A DNA stretch of 64,000 nucleotides from Bacillus sp. AFS029637 (GTDB taxonomy: Bacteria > Bacillota > Bacilli > Bacillales > Bacillaceae_G), in contig NZ_NUPZ01000009.1 in the NCBI RefSeq assembly GCF_002584985.1, positions 20,353 through 84,352 on the forward strand, written 5' to 3'. How positions within the stretch are numbered: position 1 is the first letter of the stretch; each line of letters begins with the position of its first letter. Below are positions 1-11,177 of the stretch, in pieces. A program made the translations under genes and the position numbers. Below the pieces are notes generated by a model. The model made no database searches. It was given only the letters and a program-made list of their open reading frames with translations, and was not told the origin of the DNA.

Positions 1-917
1 AGTTATCTCGCGTTTGTGCCTCTACAGGTGTAACACTGTCTGCGCATACTTCACTTGCTGGATGGCCGATTTTTAAATTCGGGACAGAAGAGCAAAAGCA
101 AAAGTTTTTGCGACCGATGGCTGAAGGGACGAAAATTGGTGCATACGGTTTAACAGAACCAGGATCTGGATCGGACGCTGGTGGAATGAAGACAATTGCA
201 AAAAGGGATGGAGACCATTACGTATTAAATGGATCGAAAATCTTTATTACAAATGGCGGCATTGCTGATATTTATGTTGTTTTTGCGTTAACAGATCCTG
301 AATCGAAGCAGCGCGGTACGAGCGCGTTTATCGTAGAAAGTGATACACCAGGATTTTCAGTTGGGAAGAAGGAAAGCAAGCTAGGGATTCGTTCTTCGCC
401 AACGACTGAAATTATGTTCGAAGATTGCCGTATTCCTGTAGAGAACCTACTTGGAGAGGAAGGGCAAGGATTTAAGATTGCGATGCAAACATTAGATGGC
501 GGTCGTAATGGCATTGCGGCGCAAGCAGTTGGTATTGCACAAGGGGCTTTAGATGCTTCTGTAGAATATGCAAGAGAGCGCCATCAATTTGGAAAACCGA
601 TTGCGGCGCAGCAAGGGATTGGCTTTAAACTTGCGGATATGGCAACGGATATAGAGGCGGCGCGCCTTTTAACATATCAAGCAGCTTGGCTTGAATCGGA
701 AGGGCTTCCGTATGGGAAAGAATCAGCGATGTCAAAAGTATTTGCAGGTGATACAGCGATGAAGGTGACGACTGAAGCAGTACAAGTATTTGGTGGTTAC
801 GGTTATACGAAAGATTATCCAGTAGAGCGTTATATGCGAGATGCAAAGATTACACAGATTTATGAAGGAACACAAGAGATTCAAAGACTTGTAATTTCTC
901 GTATGTTAACGAAGTAG
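1..917 (+). CDS. acdA: acyl-CoA dehydrogenase, 5' end cut by window
   Basis: Flavoprotein that oxidises acyl-CoA to 2-enoyl-CoA in beta-oxidation or branched-chain acyl degradation, passing electrons to ETF. The frame is open from base 3, so the start and roughly the first 75 residues lie outside the window; 304 residues are visible against about 380 for the family. Seen: the FAD-proximal signature [15 protein letters not shown], and near the C-terminus [20 protein letters not shown] followed by IYEGTQEIQ, whose Glu is the catalytic base of short-chain type enzymes. It is followed by a strong terminator and then a TetR regulator that may control it. The chain-length class is not determined by what I can see. 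Confidence 0.93.
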   Translation, partial: LSRVCASTGVTLSAHTSLAGWPIFKFGTEEQKQKFLRPMAEGTKIGAYGLTEPGSGSDAGGMKTIAKRDGDHYVLNGSKIFITNGGIADIYVVFALTDPESKQRGTSAFIVESDTPGFSVGKKESKLGIRSSPTTEIMFEDCRIPVENLLGEEGQGFKIAMQTLDGGRNGIAAQAVGIAQGALDASVEYARERHQFGKPIAAQQGIGFKLADMATDIEAARLLTYQAAWLESEGLPYGKESAMSKVFAGDTAMKVTTEAVQVFGGYGYTKDYPVERYMRDAKITQIYEGTQEIQRLVISRMLTK

Positions 918-922
918 GAACG

Positions 923-952
923 AAAGCGTAGGTATTTTCCTACGCTTTTTCC
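923..952 (+). terminator. terminator after acdA
   Basis: Perfect 10-bp stem (AAAGCGTAGG / CCTACGCTTT) with a 6-base loop and a T run, directly after the acyl-CoA dehydrogenase stop codon. Confidence 0.85.
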
Positions 953-983
953 TTCCAAAAAATAATAGAGAGAGGTGAAGGGG

Positions 984-1613
984 ATGGTTAAACATAACGT
1001 GCATGCATCAGTAAAGGATGAAAAGCTAGTTGCGTTAAGGCGTGAACAAATGATTAAAGGTGCGGTGCAATTGTTTAAGCAAAAAGGATTTCCGCGCACA
1101 ACAACGAGGGAAATTGCGAAAGCGGCTGGATTTAGTATTGGAACACTTTATGAGTACATTCGTACAAAAGATGATGTTTTATATTTAGTTTGTGATAGTA
1201 TTTATGAACATGTAAAAGAACGCTTAGAGGAAGTAGTGTGTACAGAGAAGGGAAGTATAGAAAGTTTAAAGATAGCGATAACGAATTATTTTAAGGTTAT
1301 GGACGAATTGCAAGAAGAAGTATTAATTATGTATCAAGAGGTACGTTTTTTACCGAAAGAATCTCTTCCATACGTATTAGAAAAAGAGTTTCAAATGGTA
1401 GGGATGTTTGAAAATATTTTAGAACAGTGTACAGAAAACGGAACATTTATATTAAATAAAAAGGAAATACAGCTTCTTGCACATAATATTTTCATACAAG
1501 GACAAATGTGGGGATTTAGACGCTGGGCCTTGCAAAAATTATATACGCTCGAAGAATATACAGAAATGCAAATTAGGTATGTGTTGCAGGGGGCGCATAT
1601 GCTTCCGAAATAA
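984..1613 (+). CDS. TetR/AcrR family transcriptional regulator
   Basis: A 209-residue one-component repressor. Residues about 17-65 form the TetR helix-turn-helix (ITREIAKAAGFSIGTLYEYI-like helices after QLFKQKGF), and the rest is the helical ligand and dimer domain. ATG at 984 is preferred over an upstream in-frame GTG (975) because AGAGAGGTG lies at the right distance. It stands downstream of acyl-CoA dehydrogenase, so control of fatty-acid degradation genes, with an acyl-CoA-like ligand, is a reasonable inference but is not shown. No obvious palindromic operator was found next to it. Confidence 0.85.
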   Translation: MVKHNVHASVKDEKLVALRREQMIKGAVQLFKQKGFPRTTTREIAKAAGFSIGTLYEYIRTKDDVLYLVCDSIYEHVKERLEEVVCTEKGSIESLKIAITNYFKVMDELQEEVLIMYQEVRFLPKESLPYVLEKEFQMVGMFENILEQCTENGTFILNKKEIQLLAHNIFIQGQMWGFRRWALQKLYTLEEYTEMQIRYVLQGAHMLPK

Positions 1614-1643
1614 GGAATGGACAAATTATAATTTTATTACTAT

Positions 1644-1794
1644 ATAAAGTGAAACTTTAATCAGTGGGGTGTTGATACCCACTGATTATTAGCTTTCACC
1701 AATCGGGCGTTTATGGGCAATGGATCTCCCCTAACTTTTCGCTCCAACTGAATTTTGAGGTGGGAGTTTTACTGCTCGCAAATAACGGGATAAA
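1644..1794 (+). repeat. bcr1-type repeat element, full length
   Basis: A 151-bp element bounded by the direct repeat ATAAA (1644-1648 and 1790-1794). It starts AAGTGAAACTTTAATCAGT and contains self-complementary blocks (TCAGTGGG / CCCACTGA). It matches, with divergence, the reverse complement of 51373-51529. In my memory this is bcr1, a B. cereus group non-autonomous mobile repeat with TTTAT ends. With the remaining sequence up to 1913 it fills the 300-bp gap between the TetR gene and rpoE. Confidence 0.8.
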
Positions 1795-1913
1795 AGTTTC
1801 ACGTTTTTTTTGTAGCATATTTGTGCGACTTTTGTTTATAATGAATAGTATGGATTTTTTTAAGCAGACCGTTATATATAAGGTTATATTTGATGAAAGG
1901 AAGTGCCGCATAA

Positions 1914-2450
1914 GTGGATTTTAAGCAATATTCACCAGAAGAGCTAAAAGAATGTTCAATGATTGAAGTTGTACATAGCGTTTTAGGGGATAAAAGACAA
2001 GCAACGACATTCAACGAGTTGGTTCAAGAAATCGCTCAAGTGCTGGGACTATCTCAAGAGCAAGTTAATGCGAAACTCGCACAATTTTATACAGATTTAA
2101 ACATCGACGGACGTTTCATTAATTTAGGAGAAAATCGTTGGGGATTACGTAGCTGGTACCCATATGAGCAAATTGATGAAGAAATCTTACCGCAACCAAA
2201 ACCGAAGAAGAAACGTAAAGTTGAAGAAGACGGTTTTGACGACTACATTGATGAAGATGAAGATGACTTTGACGATGCAGACGGAAATGCAGATGAAGAT
2301 GAAGACGATGTAGAAGATTTGGACAAGGTTCTTGAAGACGAAGACGGAGATGACGACGATCTTGATGATTTAGACGAAGATGAAGATGACTTCGCTGAAG
2401 AAGAACTTGAGTACGATGAAACTGAAGAAGAAGAAGAGGAAGAGCTGTAG
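1914..2450 (+). CDS. rpoE: RNA polymerase delta subunit
   Basis: Delta factor binds core RNA polymerase, lowers nonspecific RNA and DNA binding and helps recycling and initiating-NTP responses. The N-terminal ~90 residues form the HARE-HTH fold ([32 protein letters not shown]). The C-terminal half is unstructured and almost entirely Asp/Glu after a basic KPKKKRK patch, as in the family. The start is GTG at 1914 with AAAGGAAG 10 bases upstream. The length of 178 residues is usual. No separate terminator follows: the pyrG promoter begins 3 bases after the stop codon, so rpoE transcripts should run into the pyrG attenuator. Confidence 0.97.
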   Translation: MDFKQYSPEELKECSMIEVVHSVLGDKRQATTFNELVQEIAQVLGLSQEQVNAKLAQFYTDLNIDGRFINLGENRWGLRSWYPYEQIDEEILPQPKPKKKRKVEEDGFDDYIDEDEDDFDDADGNADEDEDDVEDLDKVLEDEDGDDDDLDDLDEDEDDFAEEELEYDETEEEEEEEL

Positions 2451-2453
2451 TTC

Positions 2454-2495
2454 TTGACTTTTCATTATCGTCCATGTAGAATCATTTTTGGGCTC
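2454..2495 (+). promoter_or_regulatory. pyrG promoter with GGGCTC initiation site
   Basis: TTGACT (2454-2459), a 17-bp spacer and TAGAAT (2477-2482) place the start at GGGCTC (2490-2495). In Bacillus subtilis a pyrG transcript starting GGGC stalls when CTP is low; polymerase then slips and adds extra G residues that pair with a CU-rich stretch of the downstream terminator. The same start sequence and a complementary GCTCCCT (2545-2551) are present here. Confidence 0.88.
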
Positions 2496-2534
2496 TTTAA
2501 AAAAGGACGATAATACTTTTAAAGTGTAAATATA

Positions 2535-2597
2535 AAAGAAAATTGCTCCCTACTTATTACTTTATGTGATGAGGGGAGCAATTTTCTTTTTTGTTTT
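2535..2597 (+). terminator. pyrG CTP-responsive attenuator
   Basis: A 16-bp stem (AAAGAAAATTGCTCCC, 2535-2550, with its complement at 2574-2589) followed by a T run, about 45 nt after the GGGCTC start. The CTCCCT in the 5' arm is the expected partner of a slippage-made poly-G 5' end, which would form an antiterminator when CTP is scarce. It probably also ends read-through from rpoE. Confidence 0.85.
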
Positions 2598-2674
2598 TTG
2601 TTTAGAAAATAAAAAGAGTCTAACAATAAGATGGATACAGTGTTATCTACATACGTTGCGCTTTGCAACGGTGA

Positions 2675-4315
<1,641 letters not shown>

Positions 4316-4316
4316 T

Positions 4317-4350
4317 AAAAAAAAGCGCCTGAAATAGGGCGCTTTTTTTA
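4317..4350. terminator. bidirectional terminator between pyrG and DUF2529 gene
   Basis: AAAAAGCGCC / GGCGCTTTTT stem with A and T tracts on both sides, placed between two convergent genes. Confidence 0.85.
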
Positions 4351-4872
4351 ATATTCGTTTAACATTTCATCAATTGTAAACTTTAATCCGTGATAAGCAA
4401 ATAAAGTTACAATTAAACTTGGGAATCCGTAGCGGTTACCTTCGTCGTCTGGAATAAGACCTTTTAATAGCTTTGTATCAATATGTACATCTGTATATTG
4501 TTCCAGTGATTCAGCACCTTCTTGAATGGCAGAGATTCCAACGATAGAGTGACCTTCTTCTTGAAGTTTTTTTGCAATTTTTATATTTTCTTCATCTGTT
4601 GAAAAACGGCTAATAAGAAGTACGCGATCTGCAGAAGTTACTGTTGCTTCTTTACCATTTTCGAAAAAGCGTTTTGCTTGCTTCATCGATTCAGCACCGA
4701 ATAGTGCTTCAACAACAACGCCCTCCATTTCATTTGTACCATGTAAATAAATGAAGCCATCACCAATTAATGCTTGAGCAAGTAGACGAGCACTATCCTC
4801 TATATTCATTTCCTCTTTTTGGGAAATTTTGGAGAAATAACCACTTAATTGAGTTGAAAAAATTTTTAACAT
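4348..4872 (-). CDS. DUF2529 family protein (YwjG-like)
   Basis: A 174-residue soluble protein of the DUF2529 family, which B. subtilis also has between pyrG and spo0F. Its pattern (IYLHGTNEMEGVVVEALFGA, then DRVLLISRFSTDEENIKIAKKL and HSIVGISA) resembles a SIS-like sugar-phosphate fold: strand, loop with Gly-Thr, then helices. No catalytic residues can be assigned. It is convergent with pyrG, shares its terminator, and is divergent from spo0F. Function unknown. Confidence 0.85.
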   Translation of the reverse strand: MLKIFSTQLSGYFSKISQKEEMNIEDSARLLAQALIGDGFIYLHGTNEMEGVVVEALFGAESMKQAKRFFENGKEATVTSADRVLLISRFSTDEENIKIAKKLQEEGHSIVGISAIQEGAESLEQYTDVHIDTKLLKGLIPDDEGNRYGFPSLIVTLFAYHGLKFTIDEMLNEY

Positions 4873-4986
4873 AATGTTACTCCTTTCGTACGTGTTTGCC
4901 GGTTTTCATTATAGTTTATTTTTTTAGAAAGGTGAAATCGTAGGGTGGCGTAACGAAATAGGAAACGGTAAAATAAGAAAGAATAG

Positions 4987-5015
4987 GAAGGAATTTGCCA
5001 AAGAATAGCGAAAAT
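4987..5015 (+). promoter_or_regulatory. candidate sigma-H promoter of spo0F
   Basis: GAAGGAATT (4987-4995), 11 bases, then AGCGAAAAT (5007-5015) fits the sigma-H pattern RnAGGAwWW - N11-12 - RnnGAAT with one mismatch. B. subtilis spo0F is known to use sigma-H. I found no perfect Spo0A box nearby. Confidence 0.5.
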
Positions 5016-5073
5016 AAATCGATAAGATATAAGAAGCTGTAAATCTTGTACTTACACAGAAAGGTTGGGAGTT

Positions 5074-5442
5074 ATGGAAGGGAAAATTTTAATCGTTGAT
5101 GATCAATATGGCATTCGTGTGTTATTACATGAAGTGTTCCAAAAAGAAGGTTATCAGACGTTCCAAGCAGCGAATGGTTTTCAAGCTTTAGATATCGTGA
5201 AAAAGGATAATCCAGATTTAGTCGTGTTAGATATGAAAATTCCAGGTATGGATGGTATAGAGATTTTAAAGCATGTAAAAGAAATCGATGAGAGTATTAA
5301 AGTAATTTTAATGACTGCTTATGGAGAGCTTGATATGATCCAAGAAGCAAAAGATTTAGGAGCTTTAATGCACTTTGCTAAACCATTTGATATTGATGAA
5401 ATTCGTCAAGCGGTGAGAAATGAGCTTGCTGTAGAGGCATAA
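5074..5442 (+). CDS. spo0F: sporulation phosphorelay response regulator Spo0F
   Basis: Single-domain receiver that takes phosphate from the Kin sensor kinases and passes it to Spo0B, starting sporulation. The 122 residues form a complete receiver without an output domain. Acidic pair Asp9-Asp10 (ILIVDDQ), phospho-acceptor Asp53 ([12 protein letters not shown]), Thr81 and Lys103 (HFAKPFD) are in place. The start is ATG 5074, with AAAGG 9 bases upstream; an in-frame TTG at 5065 would crowd that site. It is monocistronic, divergent from the DUF2529 gene. Confidence 0.97.
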   Translation: MEGKILIVDDQYGIRVLLHEVFQKEGYQTFQAANGFQALDIVKKDNPDLVVLDMKIPGMDGIEILKHVKEIDESIKVILMTAYGELDMIQEAKDLGALMHFAKPFDIDEIRQAVRNELAVEA

Positions 5443-5508
5443 AAATGAATTTTTTATAAAAAATATGGAAAAAAGCGTTTACATGGACTATTGTGCAGGT
5501 GAATACGG

Positions 5509-5537
5509 TTGAGTTTTTGAGTACAAGTTGTTATCCT
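5509..5537 (+). promoter_or_regulatory. candidate sigma-A promoter of fbaA
   Basis: TTGAGT, a 17-bp spacer and TATCCT, about 110 bp upstream of the fbaA start codon. Confidence 0.5.
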
Positions 5538-5604
5538 ATTGAGTGTAGAAAAAAGTCCGGTATGTAGATATACATATTTTACCTTGTCCTGGTCATACTA
5601 CCAG

Positions 5605-5620
5605 CGATAAGAACTTATCG
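5605..5620. promoter_or_regulatory. perfect 16-bp palindrome in fbaA leader
   Basis: CGATAAGAACTTATCG lies 33 bp before the fbaA start. It could be an operator half-site pair or a small stem in the leader RNA. No protein can be assigned. Confidence 0.35.
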
Positions 5621-5652
5621 GATACAAAAAACGTTTTTTAGGAGGATTCACC

Positions 5653-6510
5653 ATGCCTTTAGTTTCTATGAAAGAAATGCTAAACAAAGCACTTGAAGGA
5701 AAATACGCAGTTGGTCAATTCAACATGAACAACTTAGAGTGGACTCAAGCTATCTTAGCTGCTGCGGAAGAAGAAAAATCTCCTGTAATCCTAGGTGTAT
5801 CTGAGGGTGCAGCTCGTCATATGACTGGTTTCAAAACAGTTGTAGCTATGGTTAAAGCTTTAATCGAAGAAATGAACATTTCTGTTCCTGTAGCGATTCA
5901 CCTTGACCATGGTTCAAGCTTTGAAAAATGTAAAGAAGCAATCGATGCAGGTTTCACATCTGTAATGATCGACGCTTCTCACCACCCATTCGAAGAAAAC
6001 GTTGAAACTACTAAAAAAGTAGTAGAATATGCACACGCTCGTAACGTATCTGTTGAAGCTGAGCTTGGAACAGTTGGCGGACAAGAAGACGACGTAATCG
6101 CTGAAGGCGTAATTTACGCTGATCCTGCAGAGTGTAAACACCTTGTTGAAGCAACTGGCATCGACTGCCTAGCTCCAGCTTTAGGTTCTGTACACGGTCC
6201 TTACAAAGGTGAGCCTAACTTAGGATTCGCTGAAATGGAACAAGTTCGTGACTTCACTGGTGTACCTTTAGTATTACATGGTGGTACTGGTATCCCAACT
6301 GCTGATATCGTAAAAGCTATCTCTTTAGGTACTTCAAAAATTAACGTAAACACTGAGAACCAAATCGAGTTTACAAAAGCTGTTCGTGAAGTATTAAACA
6401 AAGACCAAGAAGTTTACGATCCTCGTAAATTTATTGGACCTGGCCGCGACGCTATCAAAGCAACTGTTGCTGGTAAAATTCGCGAATTCGGTTCTAACGG
6501 TAAAGCGTAA
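5653..6510 (+). CDS. fbaA: class II fructose-1,6-bisphosphate aldolase
   Basis: Zn-dependent aldolase that splits fructose-1,6-bisphosphate to DHAP and glyceraldehyde-3-phosphate and runs the reverse in gluconeogenesis. The 285 residues are usual for the Bacillus enzyme. Metal and substrate residues are in [15 protein letters not shown] (catalytic Asp and Zn His), the later [10 protein letters not shown] (Zn His), and the phosphate-binding INVNTE. ATG 5653 follows a strong AGGAGG. Codon use is strongly biased, as in a highly expressed gene. Own promoter and terminator; its gluconeogenic partner glpX lies 1.7 kb downstream. Confidence 0.97.
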   Translation: MPLVSMKEMLNKALEGKYAVGQFNMNNLEWTQAILAAAEEEKSPVILGVSEGAARHMTGFKTVVAMVKALIEEMNISVPVAIHLDHGSSFEKCKEAIDAGFTSVMIDASHHPFEENVETTKKVVEYAHARNVSVEAELGTVGGQEDDVIAEGVIYADPAECKHLVEATGIDCLAPALGSVHGPYKGEPNLGFAEMEQVRDFTGVPLVLHGGTGIPTADIVKAISLGTSKINVNTENQIEFTKAVREVLNKDQEVYDPRKFIGPGRDAIKATVAGKIREFGSNGKA

Positions 6511-6527
6511 GAATAAAATCCCGTTTT

Positions 6528-6560
6528 GGAAACCGTCTAGTCTTTTAGACGGTTTCCTTT
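6528..6560 (+). terminator. fbaA terminator
   Basis: Twelve-bp stem GGAAACCGTCTA / TAGACGGTTTCC with a 6-base loop and a short T run. Confidence 0.8.
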
Positions 6561-6676
6561 CGTTGTATAATGAAAGCGTGAACAAGTCGAAAGATTTTAT
6601 AAAGTGAATTTTTAAATCTTTAAATATAGAAAATAATGTGCATAGTCCTATTAATAAATGTGATAAGTATCTGATT

Positions 6677-6794
6677 TATAATTCAATAGTTAACCGTCAC
6701 CTATTTATACTATAGGGGAACTGTAGGTGATGGTTTTTAGGGTGGAAAGAGTATTTGAGATTCTTAAGGGGGAGCTTTCTATAAAAAAATAGAA
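6677..6794 (+). promoter_or_regulatory. murAB leader with two hairpins
   Basis: The 315-bp gap before murAB holds TATAAT (6677-6682; the -35 is weak). Immediately after the expected start comes a terminator-like hairpin AACCGTCACCTA (6692-6703) / TAGGTGATGGTT (6724-6735) ending in TTTTT, then a second hairpin CTTTCTAT / ATAGAAAG (6776-6794). This arrangement suggests attenuation or RNA stabilisation of murAB. No ligand or antiterminator is evident. Confidence 0.45.
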
Positions 6795-6825
6795 AGTAAA
6801 TACATTCACAAGAAGGGAGCTCAAT

Positions 6826-8115
6826 ATGGAAAAATTGCTAATTGAAGGCGGAAGAGCTTTAAATGGAACAATTCGCGTGAGTGGTGCAAAGAACAGCGCC
6901 GTTGCACTGATTCCAGCGACAATTTTAGCAGATACTCCAGTAACTATTGGTGGTGTTCCTAATATTTCAGACGTAAAAATGTTAGGAGACTTACTAGAGG
7001 AAATTGGAGGGAAAGTAACTTATGGACAGGAGGAAGAGATGGTAGTTGATCCTTCTAATATGGTTGCGATGCCTTTGCCAAGTGGAAAAGTGAAAAAATT
7101 GCGTGCTTCTTATTATTTAATGGGTGCGATGCTTGGCCGTTTTAAAAAAGCTGTTATTGGGCTTCCAGGTGGATGTCATTTAGGACCAAGACCGATTGAT
7201 CAGCATATTAAAGGTTTTGAAGCGCTAGGTGCACAAGTTACAAATGAACAGGGTGCTATCTACTTAAGAGCAGATGAATTGCGCGGGGCACGTATTTATT
7301 TAGACGTTGTTAGTGTAGGGGCTACGATTAATATTATGTTAGCAGCTGTACGAGCGAAAGGTAGAACTGTTATTGAAAATGCAGCGAAAGAACCTGAGAT
7401 TATTGATGTAGCTACATTGTTGACGAGCATGGGAGCACGTATTAAAGGTGCTGGTACAGATGTAATCCGAATTGATGGTGTGGATTCACTGCATGGTTGT
7501 CACCACACGATCATTCCAGATCGTATTGAAGCTGGTACGTATATGATTTTAGGAGCTGCATCAGGAGGAGAAGTAACAGTTGATAATGTTATTCCTCAGC
7601 ATTTAGAGTCAGTTACTGCGAAGCTAAGAGAAGCTGGTGTGCAAGTTGAAACGAACGATGACCAAATTACAGTGAACGGTAATAGAAGGTTAAAGGTAGT
7701 CGATATAAAAACGCTTGTATATCCAGGATTCCCAACAGATCTACAACAGCCATTCACAACGCTTTTAACAAAAGCGCATGGGACGGGTGTTGTTACTGAT
7801 ACAATTTATGGTGCACGTTTCAAACATATTGACGAACTACGTCGTATGAATGCGCAAATTAAAGTAGAAGGTCGTTCGGCGATTGTAACTGGCCCTGTTT
7901 TATTGCAAGGTGCAAAAGTGAAGGCGAGTGATTTGCGAGCTGGAGCTGCGCTTGTTATTGCGGGGTTAATGGCAGATGGAATTACAGAAGTAACCGGACT
8001 TGAGCATATTGATCGAGGTTACGAAAATATAGTAGACAAGCTTAAAGGGCTTGGTGCAAACATTTGGCGAGAACAAATGACAAAGCAAGAGATTGAAGAA
8101 TTGAAGAACGCTTAA
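6826..8115 (+). CDS. murAB: UDP-N-acetylglucosamine 1-carboxyvinyltransferase (second copy)
   Basis: First committed step of peptidoglycan precursor synthesis: transfers enolpyruvate from PEP to UDP-GlcNAc; fosfomycin target. The 429 residues show the inside-out barrel repeats, the N-terminal [13 protein letters not shown], and the active-site Cys in [16 protein letters not shown] second copy, murAA, lies at 49.8 kb. Low-GC Gram-positives usually carry both, and by position after fbaA this is the MurAB/MurZ type. ATG 6826 follows AAGAAGGGAG. Likely regulated through the hairpin-rich leader. Confidence 0.95.
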   Translation: MEKLLIEGGRALNGTIRVSGAKNSAVALIPATILADTPVTIGGVPNISDVKMLGDLLEEIGGKVTYGQEEEMVVDPSNMVAMPLPSGKVKKLRASYYLMGAMLGRFKKAVIGLPGGCHLGPRPIDQHIKGFEALGAQVTNEQGAIYLRADELRGARIYLDVVSVGATINIMLAAVRAKGRTVIENAAKEPEIIDVATLLTSMGARIKGAGTDVIRIDGVDSLHGCHHTIIPDRIEAGTYMILGAASGGEVTVDNVIPQHLESVTAKLREAGVQVETNDDQITVNGNRRLKVVDIKTLVYPGFPTDLQQPFTTLLTKAHGTGVVTDTIYGARFKHIDELRRMNAQIKVEGRSAIVTGPVLLQGAKVKASDLRAGAALVIAGLMADGITEVTGLEHIDRGYENIVDKLKGLGANIWREQMTKQEIEELKNA

Positions 8116-8124
8116 ATTGGTGAT

Positions 8125-8165
8125 ACTTCCGTTAATGGGGAGCGAAGAATCATCATTAGCGGAAG
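8125..8165. promoter_or_regulatory. inverted repeat upstream of glpX
   Basis: ACTTCCGTTAATG (8125-8137) and CATTAGCGGAAGT (8153-8165) form a 13-bp stem with one G-T pair, between murAB and glpX. There is no T run, so it is more likely an operator or mRNA element than a terminator. Confidence 0.4.
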
Positions 8166-8237
8166 TGCACTATATAGAAAAACACCGTTCACAAAAATAC
8201 GGCAGAAATATTACAGACTTAAAGGAGAGGGATTATT

Positions 8238-9203
8238 GTGGAAAGAAGTTTATCTATGGAGTTAGTACGTGTAACAGAGGCTGCAGCATTATCATCAGCG
8301 CGTTGGATGGGACGCGGGAAAAAGGATGAAGCAGACGGTGCAGCAACATCAGCTATGCGTGATGTATTTGATACAATTCCGATGAAAGGTACAGTTGTAA
8401 TTGGTGAAGGTGAAATGGATGAAGCGCCAATGCTGTATATCGGAGAGAAATTAGGTACAGGATATGGTCCACGTGTAGACGTTGCAGTTGATCCTTTAGA
8501 AGGGACAAACATCGTAGCAGCTGGCGGGTGGAATGCACTTGCTGTTATCGCAATTGCAGACCACGGTAATTTGTTACATGCTCCTGACATGTACATGGAT
8601 AAAATTGCGGTTGGCCCAGAAGCAGTTGGGGCAGTTGATATTGATGCACCTATTATCGATAACTTACGTGCAGTTGCAAAAGCGAAGAATAAAGATATTG
8701 AAGATGTTGTAGCGACAGTTTTAAATCGTCCACGTCATCAAGCGATTATCGAAGAAATTCGTAAAGCGGGTGCTCGTATTAAATTGATTAATGATGGAGA
8801 CGTAGCTGGAGCAATCAATACAGCATTTGACCGTACAGGTGTAGATATTTTATTCGGTTCTGGTGGAGCTCCTGAAGGTGTATTAGCTGCGGTTGCGTTA
8901 AAATGCTTAGGTGGAGAAATTCAGGGGAAATTATTGCCACAAGACGAAGCTGAATTAGAACGTTGTAAAAGAATGGGCATTGAAGATATAAATCGCATCC
9001 TTCGTATGGAAGACTTAGTAAAAGGCGACGATGCAATCTTTGCAGCAACAGGCGTAACAGATGGAGAATTATTACGCGGTGTTCAATTTAAAGGTAGTGT
9101 AGGAACAACGCACTCTCTTGTTATGCGTGCGAAATCAGGTACATTACGCTTCGTAGACGGACGCCATAGCTTAAATAAAAAACCAAACTTGGTTATTAAA
9201 TAA
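8238..9203 (+). CDS. glpX: class II fructose-1,6-bisphosphatase
   Basis: Gluconeogenic phosphatase of the GlpX family that hydrolyses fructose-1,6-bisphosphate to fructose-6-phosphate. 321 residues. Metal and substrate motifs: [36 protein letters not shown], and [12 protein letters not shown] near the C-terminus. The start is GTG 8238 with AAAGGAGAGG 6-7 bases upstream. Its stop codon TAA (9201-9203) is the first triplet of the downstream repeat. It shares a carbon-flow theme with fbaA. Confidence 0.95.
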   Translation: MERSLSMELVRVTEAAALSSARWMGRGKKDEADGAATSAMRDVFDTIPMKGTVVIGEGEMDEAPMLYIGEKLGTGYGPRVDVAVDPLEGTNIVAAGGWNALAVIAIADHGNLLHAPDMYMDKIAVGPEAVGAVDIDAPIIDNLRAVAKAKNKDIEDVVATVLNRPRHQAIIEEIRKAGARIKLINDGDVAGAINTAFDRTGVDILFGSGGAPEGVLAAVALKCLGGEIQGKLLPQDEAELERCKRMGIEDINRILRMEDLVKGDDAIFAATGVTDGELLRGVQFKGSVGTTHSLVMRAKSGTLRFVDGRHSLNKKPNLVIK

Positions 9204-9318
9204 AAAGCGGAGGTGGCTTGCTCAGAAGGGGAAGGCATTGGAGCTCCTGACGAAGAGGCGTTTTTTGCCTCGTAGGAAGGGGTGAAATGACTGACCCTTC
9301 TAGCCACTGGAGCTGGAT
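9202..9318 (+). repeat. hairpin repeat, core type A, copy 1
   Basis: About 117 bp. The left end AAAAAGCGGAGGTGGCT pairs with the right end AGCCACTGGAGCTGGAT; the next layer AGAAGGG pairs with CCCTTCT; the core GAGGCG TTTTTT GCCTC forms the tip. It begins at the glpX stop codon. Confidence 0.85.
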
Positions 9319-9321
9319 TAA

Positions 9322-9440
9322 ATAAAAAGCGTAAGCGGCTCGTTTAGAATCCAGGACACTTCAAACTCTCGACCTTGAAGCGCTCTTTGCTTCGAGTGAG
9401 AGAGTGAAATGACCGGAGATTCTAGCCGCTGGAGCTGGAT
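9322..9440 (+). repeat. hairpin repeat, core type B, copy 2
   Basis: The same end module as copy 1 (AAAAGCGTAAGCGGCT ... AGCCGCTGGAGCTGGAT) around a different core: CTCTCGACCTTGAAGCGC paired with GCTTCGAGTGAGAG. The inner layer is AGAATC / GATTCT. Confidence 0.85.
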
Positions 9441-9443
9441 TTC

Positions 9444-9500
9444 AATAAAAAGCGTAAGCAGCTTGCCCAGAAGGCATAAACGGCTTATGTATCCTTCCTT
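9444..9500 (+). repeat. truncated hairpin repeat, left end only
   Basis: AATAAAAAGCGTAAGCAGCT matches the left end of copies 1 and 2, but no matching right end follows. The remaining gap up to rho (9732) holds only a terminator and AT-rich sequence. Confidence 0.6.
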
Positions 9501-9537
9501 AAAATAAGGTAAGTAGAAAAAAACAAGAAATAGTAAA

Positions 9538-9571
9538 AAGCGAAGACAAATTTTCTTGTCTTCGCTTCTTG
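9538..9571 (+). terminator. terminator after glpX repeat cluster
   Basis: Twelve-bp stem AAGCGAAGACAA / TTGTCTTCGCTT with a 6-base loop and a weak T-rich tail. Confidence 0.65.
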
Positions 9572-9731
9572 TATTTGTGTTCCAACGTATTGATTAAAAC
9601 TAGATAAAAGGGTTACAATAGTGAATATTACCCTACTTGAACTTATTGCCTTTCATTATTAATTATTTGCCTTCCGTATTTTTTCCCTTTACCCATTTGA
9701 AAAGAGAATAACGTTAAAGTGTGGTGTCTGA

Positions 9732-11003
9732 ATGAATTTGTCAATTGCAGCATTAGAAAACATGAAATTAAAAGAGTTATATGAGCTTGCGAAAGAATTT
9801 AAGATTTCGTATTATAGCAAGTTAACGAAAAAAGAGTTAATCTTCGCTATTTTAAAAGCTCGAGCAGAAAAAGAAGGTTTCTTTTTCATGGAAGGCGTAT
9901 TAGAAATTATTCAATCAGAAGGATTTGGATTCCTACGTCCTATCAACTATTCTCCAAGCTCAGAAGATATTTATATCTCAGCTTCGCAAATTCGTCGTTT
10001 CGATTTGCGTAATGGAGATAAGGTTTCTGGTAAAGTACGACCTCCGAAAGAAAATGAGCGCTATTTTGGATTGTTACAAGTTGAAGCTGTAAACGGAGAT
10101 GATCCAGAGTCAGCAAAAGAGCGTGTGCATTTCCCTGCATTAACACCATTATACCCAGATCGCCAAATGAAATTGGAAACGGAACCGAAAAAGTTACCGA
10201 CACGTATCATGGATTTAATCGCACCAGTTGGATTTGGACAACGTGGTTTAATTGTCGCGCCTCCAAAGGCTGGTAAGACGAGTCTATTAAAAGAAATCGC
10301 ACACAGTGTTACAACAAATCATCCGGAAGCAGAATTAATTGTACTTTTAATTGATGAGCGTCCAGAGGAAGTAACAGACATTGAACGTTCTGTTAAGGGA
10401 GATGTTGTAAGTTCTACTTTTGATGAAGTACCAGAAAATCATATTAAAGTAGCTGAACTTGTGTTAGAACGTGCGATGCGTCTTGTAGAGCACAAAAAAG
10501 ATGTTATCATTTTAATGGATAGTATTACCCGTTTAGCGCGAGCTTACAACCTTGTTATTCCGCCAAGTGGTAGAACATTATCGGGTGGTATCGACCCAGC
10601 TGCCTTCCATAGACCGAAGCGCTTCTTTGGAGCTGCACGTAATATTGAAGAAGGCGGTAGCTTAACTATTTTAGCGACAGCGCTTGTCGATACAGGATCT
10701 CGTATGGACGATGTAATTTACGAGGAGTTTAAAGGAACTGGAAACATGGAACTTCACTTAGATCGTTCATTAGCTGAGCGTCGTATCTTCCCGGCGATTG
10801 ATATTCGTCGTTCTGGTACACGTAAAGAAGATTTATTAATTCCGAAAGAACATTTAGACAAGCTATGGGGTATTCGTAAAACAATGCGCGATACACCAGA
10901 CTTTGTTGAAGGTTTCTTACGTAAGCTTCGTCAAACAAAGACAAATGAAGAGTTTTTACAAAACATTGTTGCAGACTCGAAAAGATATGTAACAACTAAG
11001 TAA
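9732..11003 (+). CDS. rho: transcription termination factor Rho
   Basis: Hexameric RNA-dependent ATPase/helicase that ends transcription at unstructured C-rich RNA. 423 residues: N-terminal SAP-like region ([20 protein letters not shown]), cold-shock RNA-binding domain about 50-120 ([16 protein letters not shown]), then the RecA-type motor with Walker A (APPKAGKTS), Walker B-like [16 protein letters not shown] and the arginine-finger region. ATG 9732 has only a weak ribosome binding site (AGTGTGGTG). It has its own terminator. Both flanks carry clusters of hairpin repeats. Confidence 0.97.
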   Translation: MNLSIAALENMKLKELYELAKEFKISYYSKLTKKELIFAILKARAEKEGFFFMEGVLEIIQSEGFGFLRPINYSPSSEDIYISASQIRRFDLRNGDKVSGKVRPPKENERYFGLLQVEAVNGDDPESAKERVHFPALTPLYPDRQMKLETEPKKLPTRIMDLIAPVGFGQRGLIVAPPKAGKTSLLKEIAHSVTTNHPEAELIVLLIDERPEEVTDIERSVKGDVVSSTFDEVPENHIKVAELVLERAMRLVEHKKDVIILMDSITRLARAYNLVIPPSGRTLSGGIDPAAFHRPKRFFGAARNIEEGGSLTILATALVDTGSRMDDVIYEEFKGTGNMELHLDRSLAERRIFPAIDIRRSGTRKEDLLIPKEHLDKLWGIRKTMRDTPDFVEGFLRKLRQTKTNEEFLQNIVADSKRYVTTK

Positions 11004-11018
11004 AGGGAAAAGATTGGG

Positions 11019-11049
11019 ACTCGCTTATTTTATAGTAAGCGAGTTTTTT
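11019..11049 (+). terminator. rho terminator
   Basis: ACTCGCTTA / TAAGCGAGT stem with an 8-base loop and a run of six T. Confidence 0.85.
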
Positions 11050-11177
11050 ATGTTGATAAGGGAATAATAGAGATGGTTGTATATGGAAAGGTAGTTGTTT
11101 TTTGGCTAGGAATTAGATTTTGGGTGAAAGGATGTTAGTTATTCAGGGTTGGATGAGACGTCTTCACTTTAATATGG

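Noticed and set aside
6599-6658. Another short bcr1 between fbaA and murAB
   Set aside because: ATAAAGTGAATTTTTAAATC and an ATAAA 55 bp later resemble the edges, but the right-end motif AAATAGC is absent. AT-rich chance match is likely.
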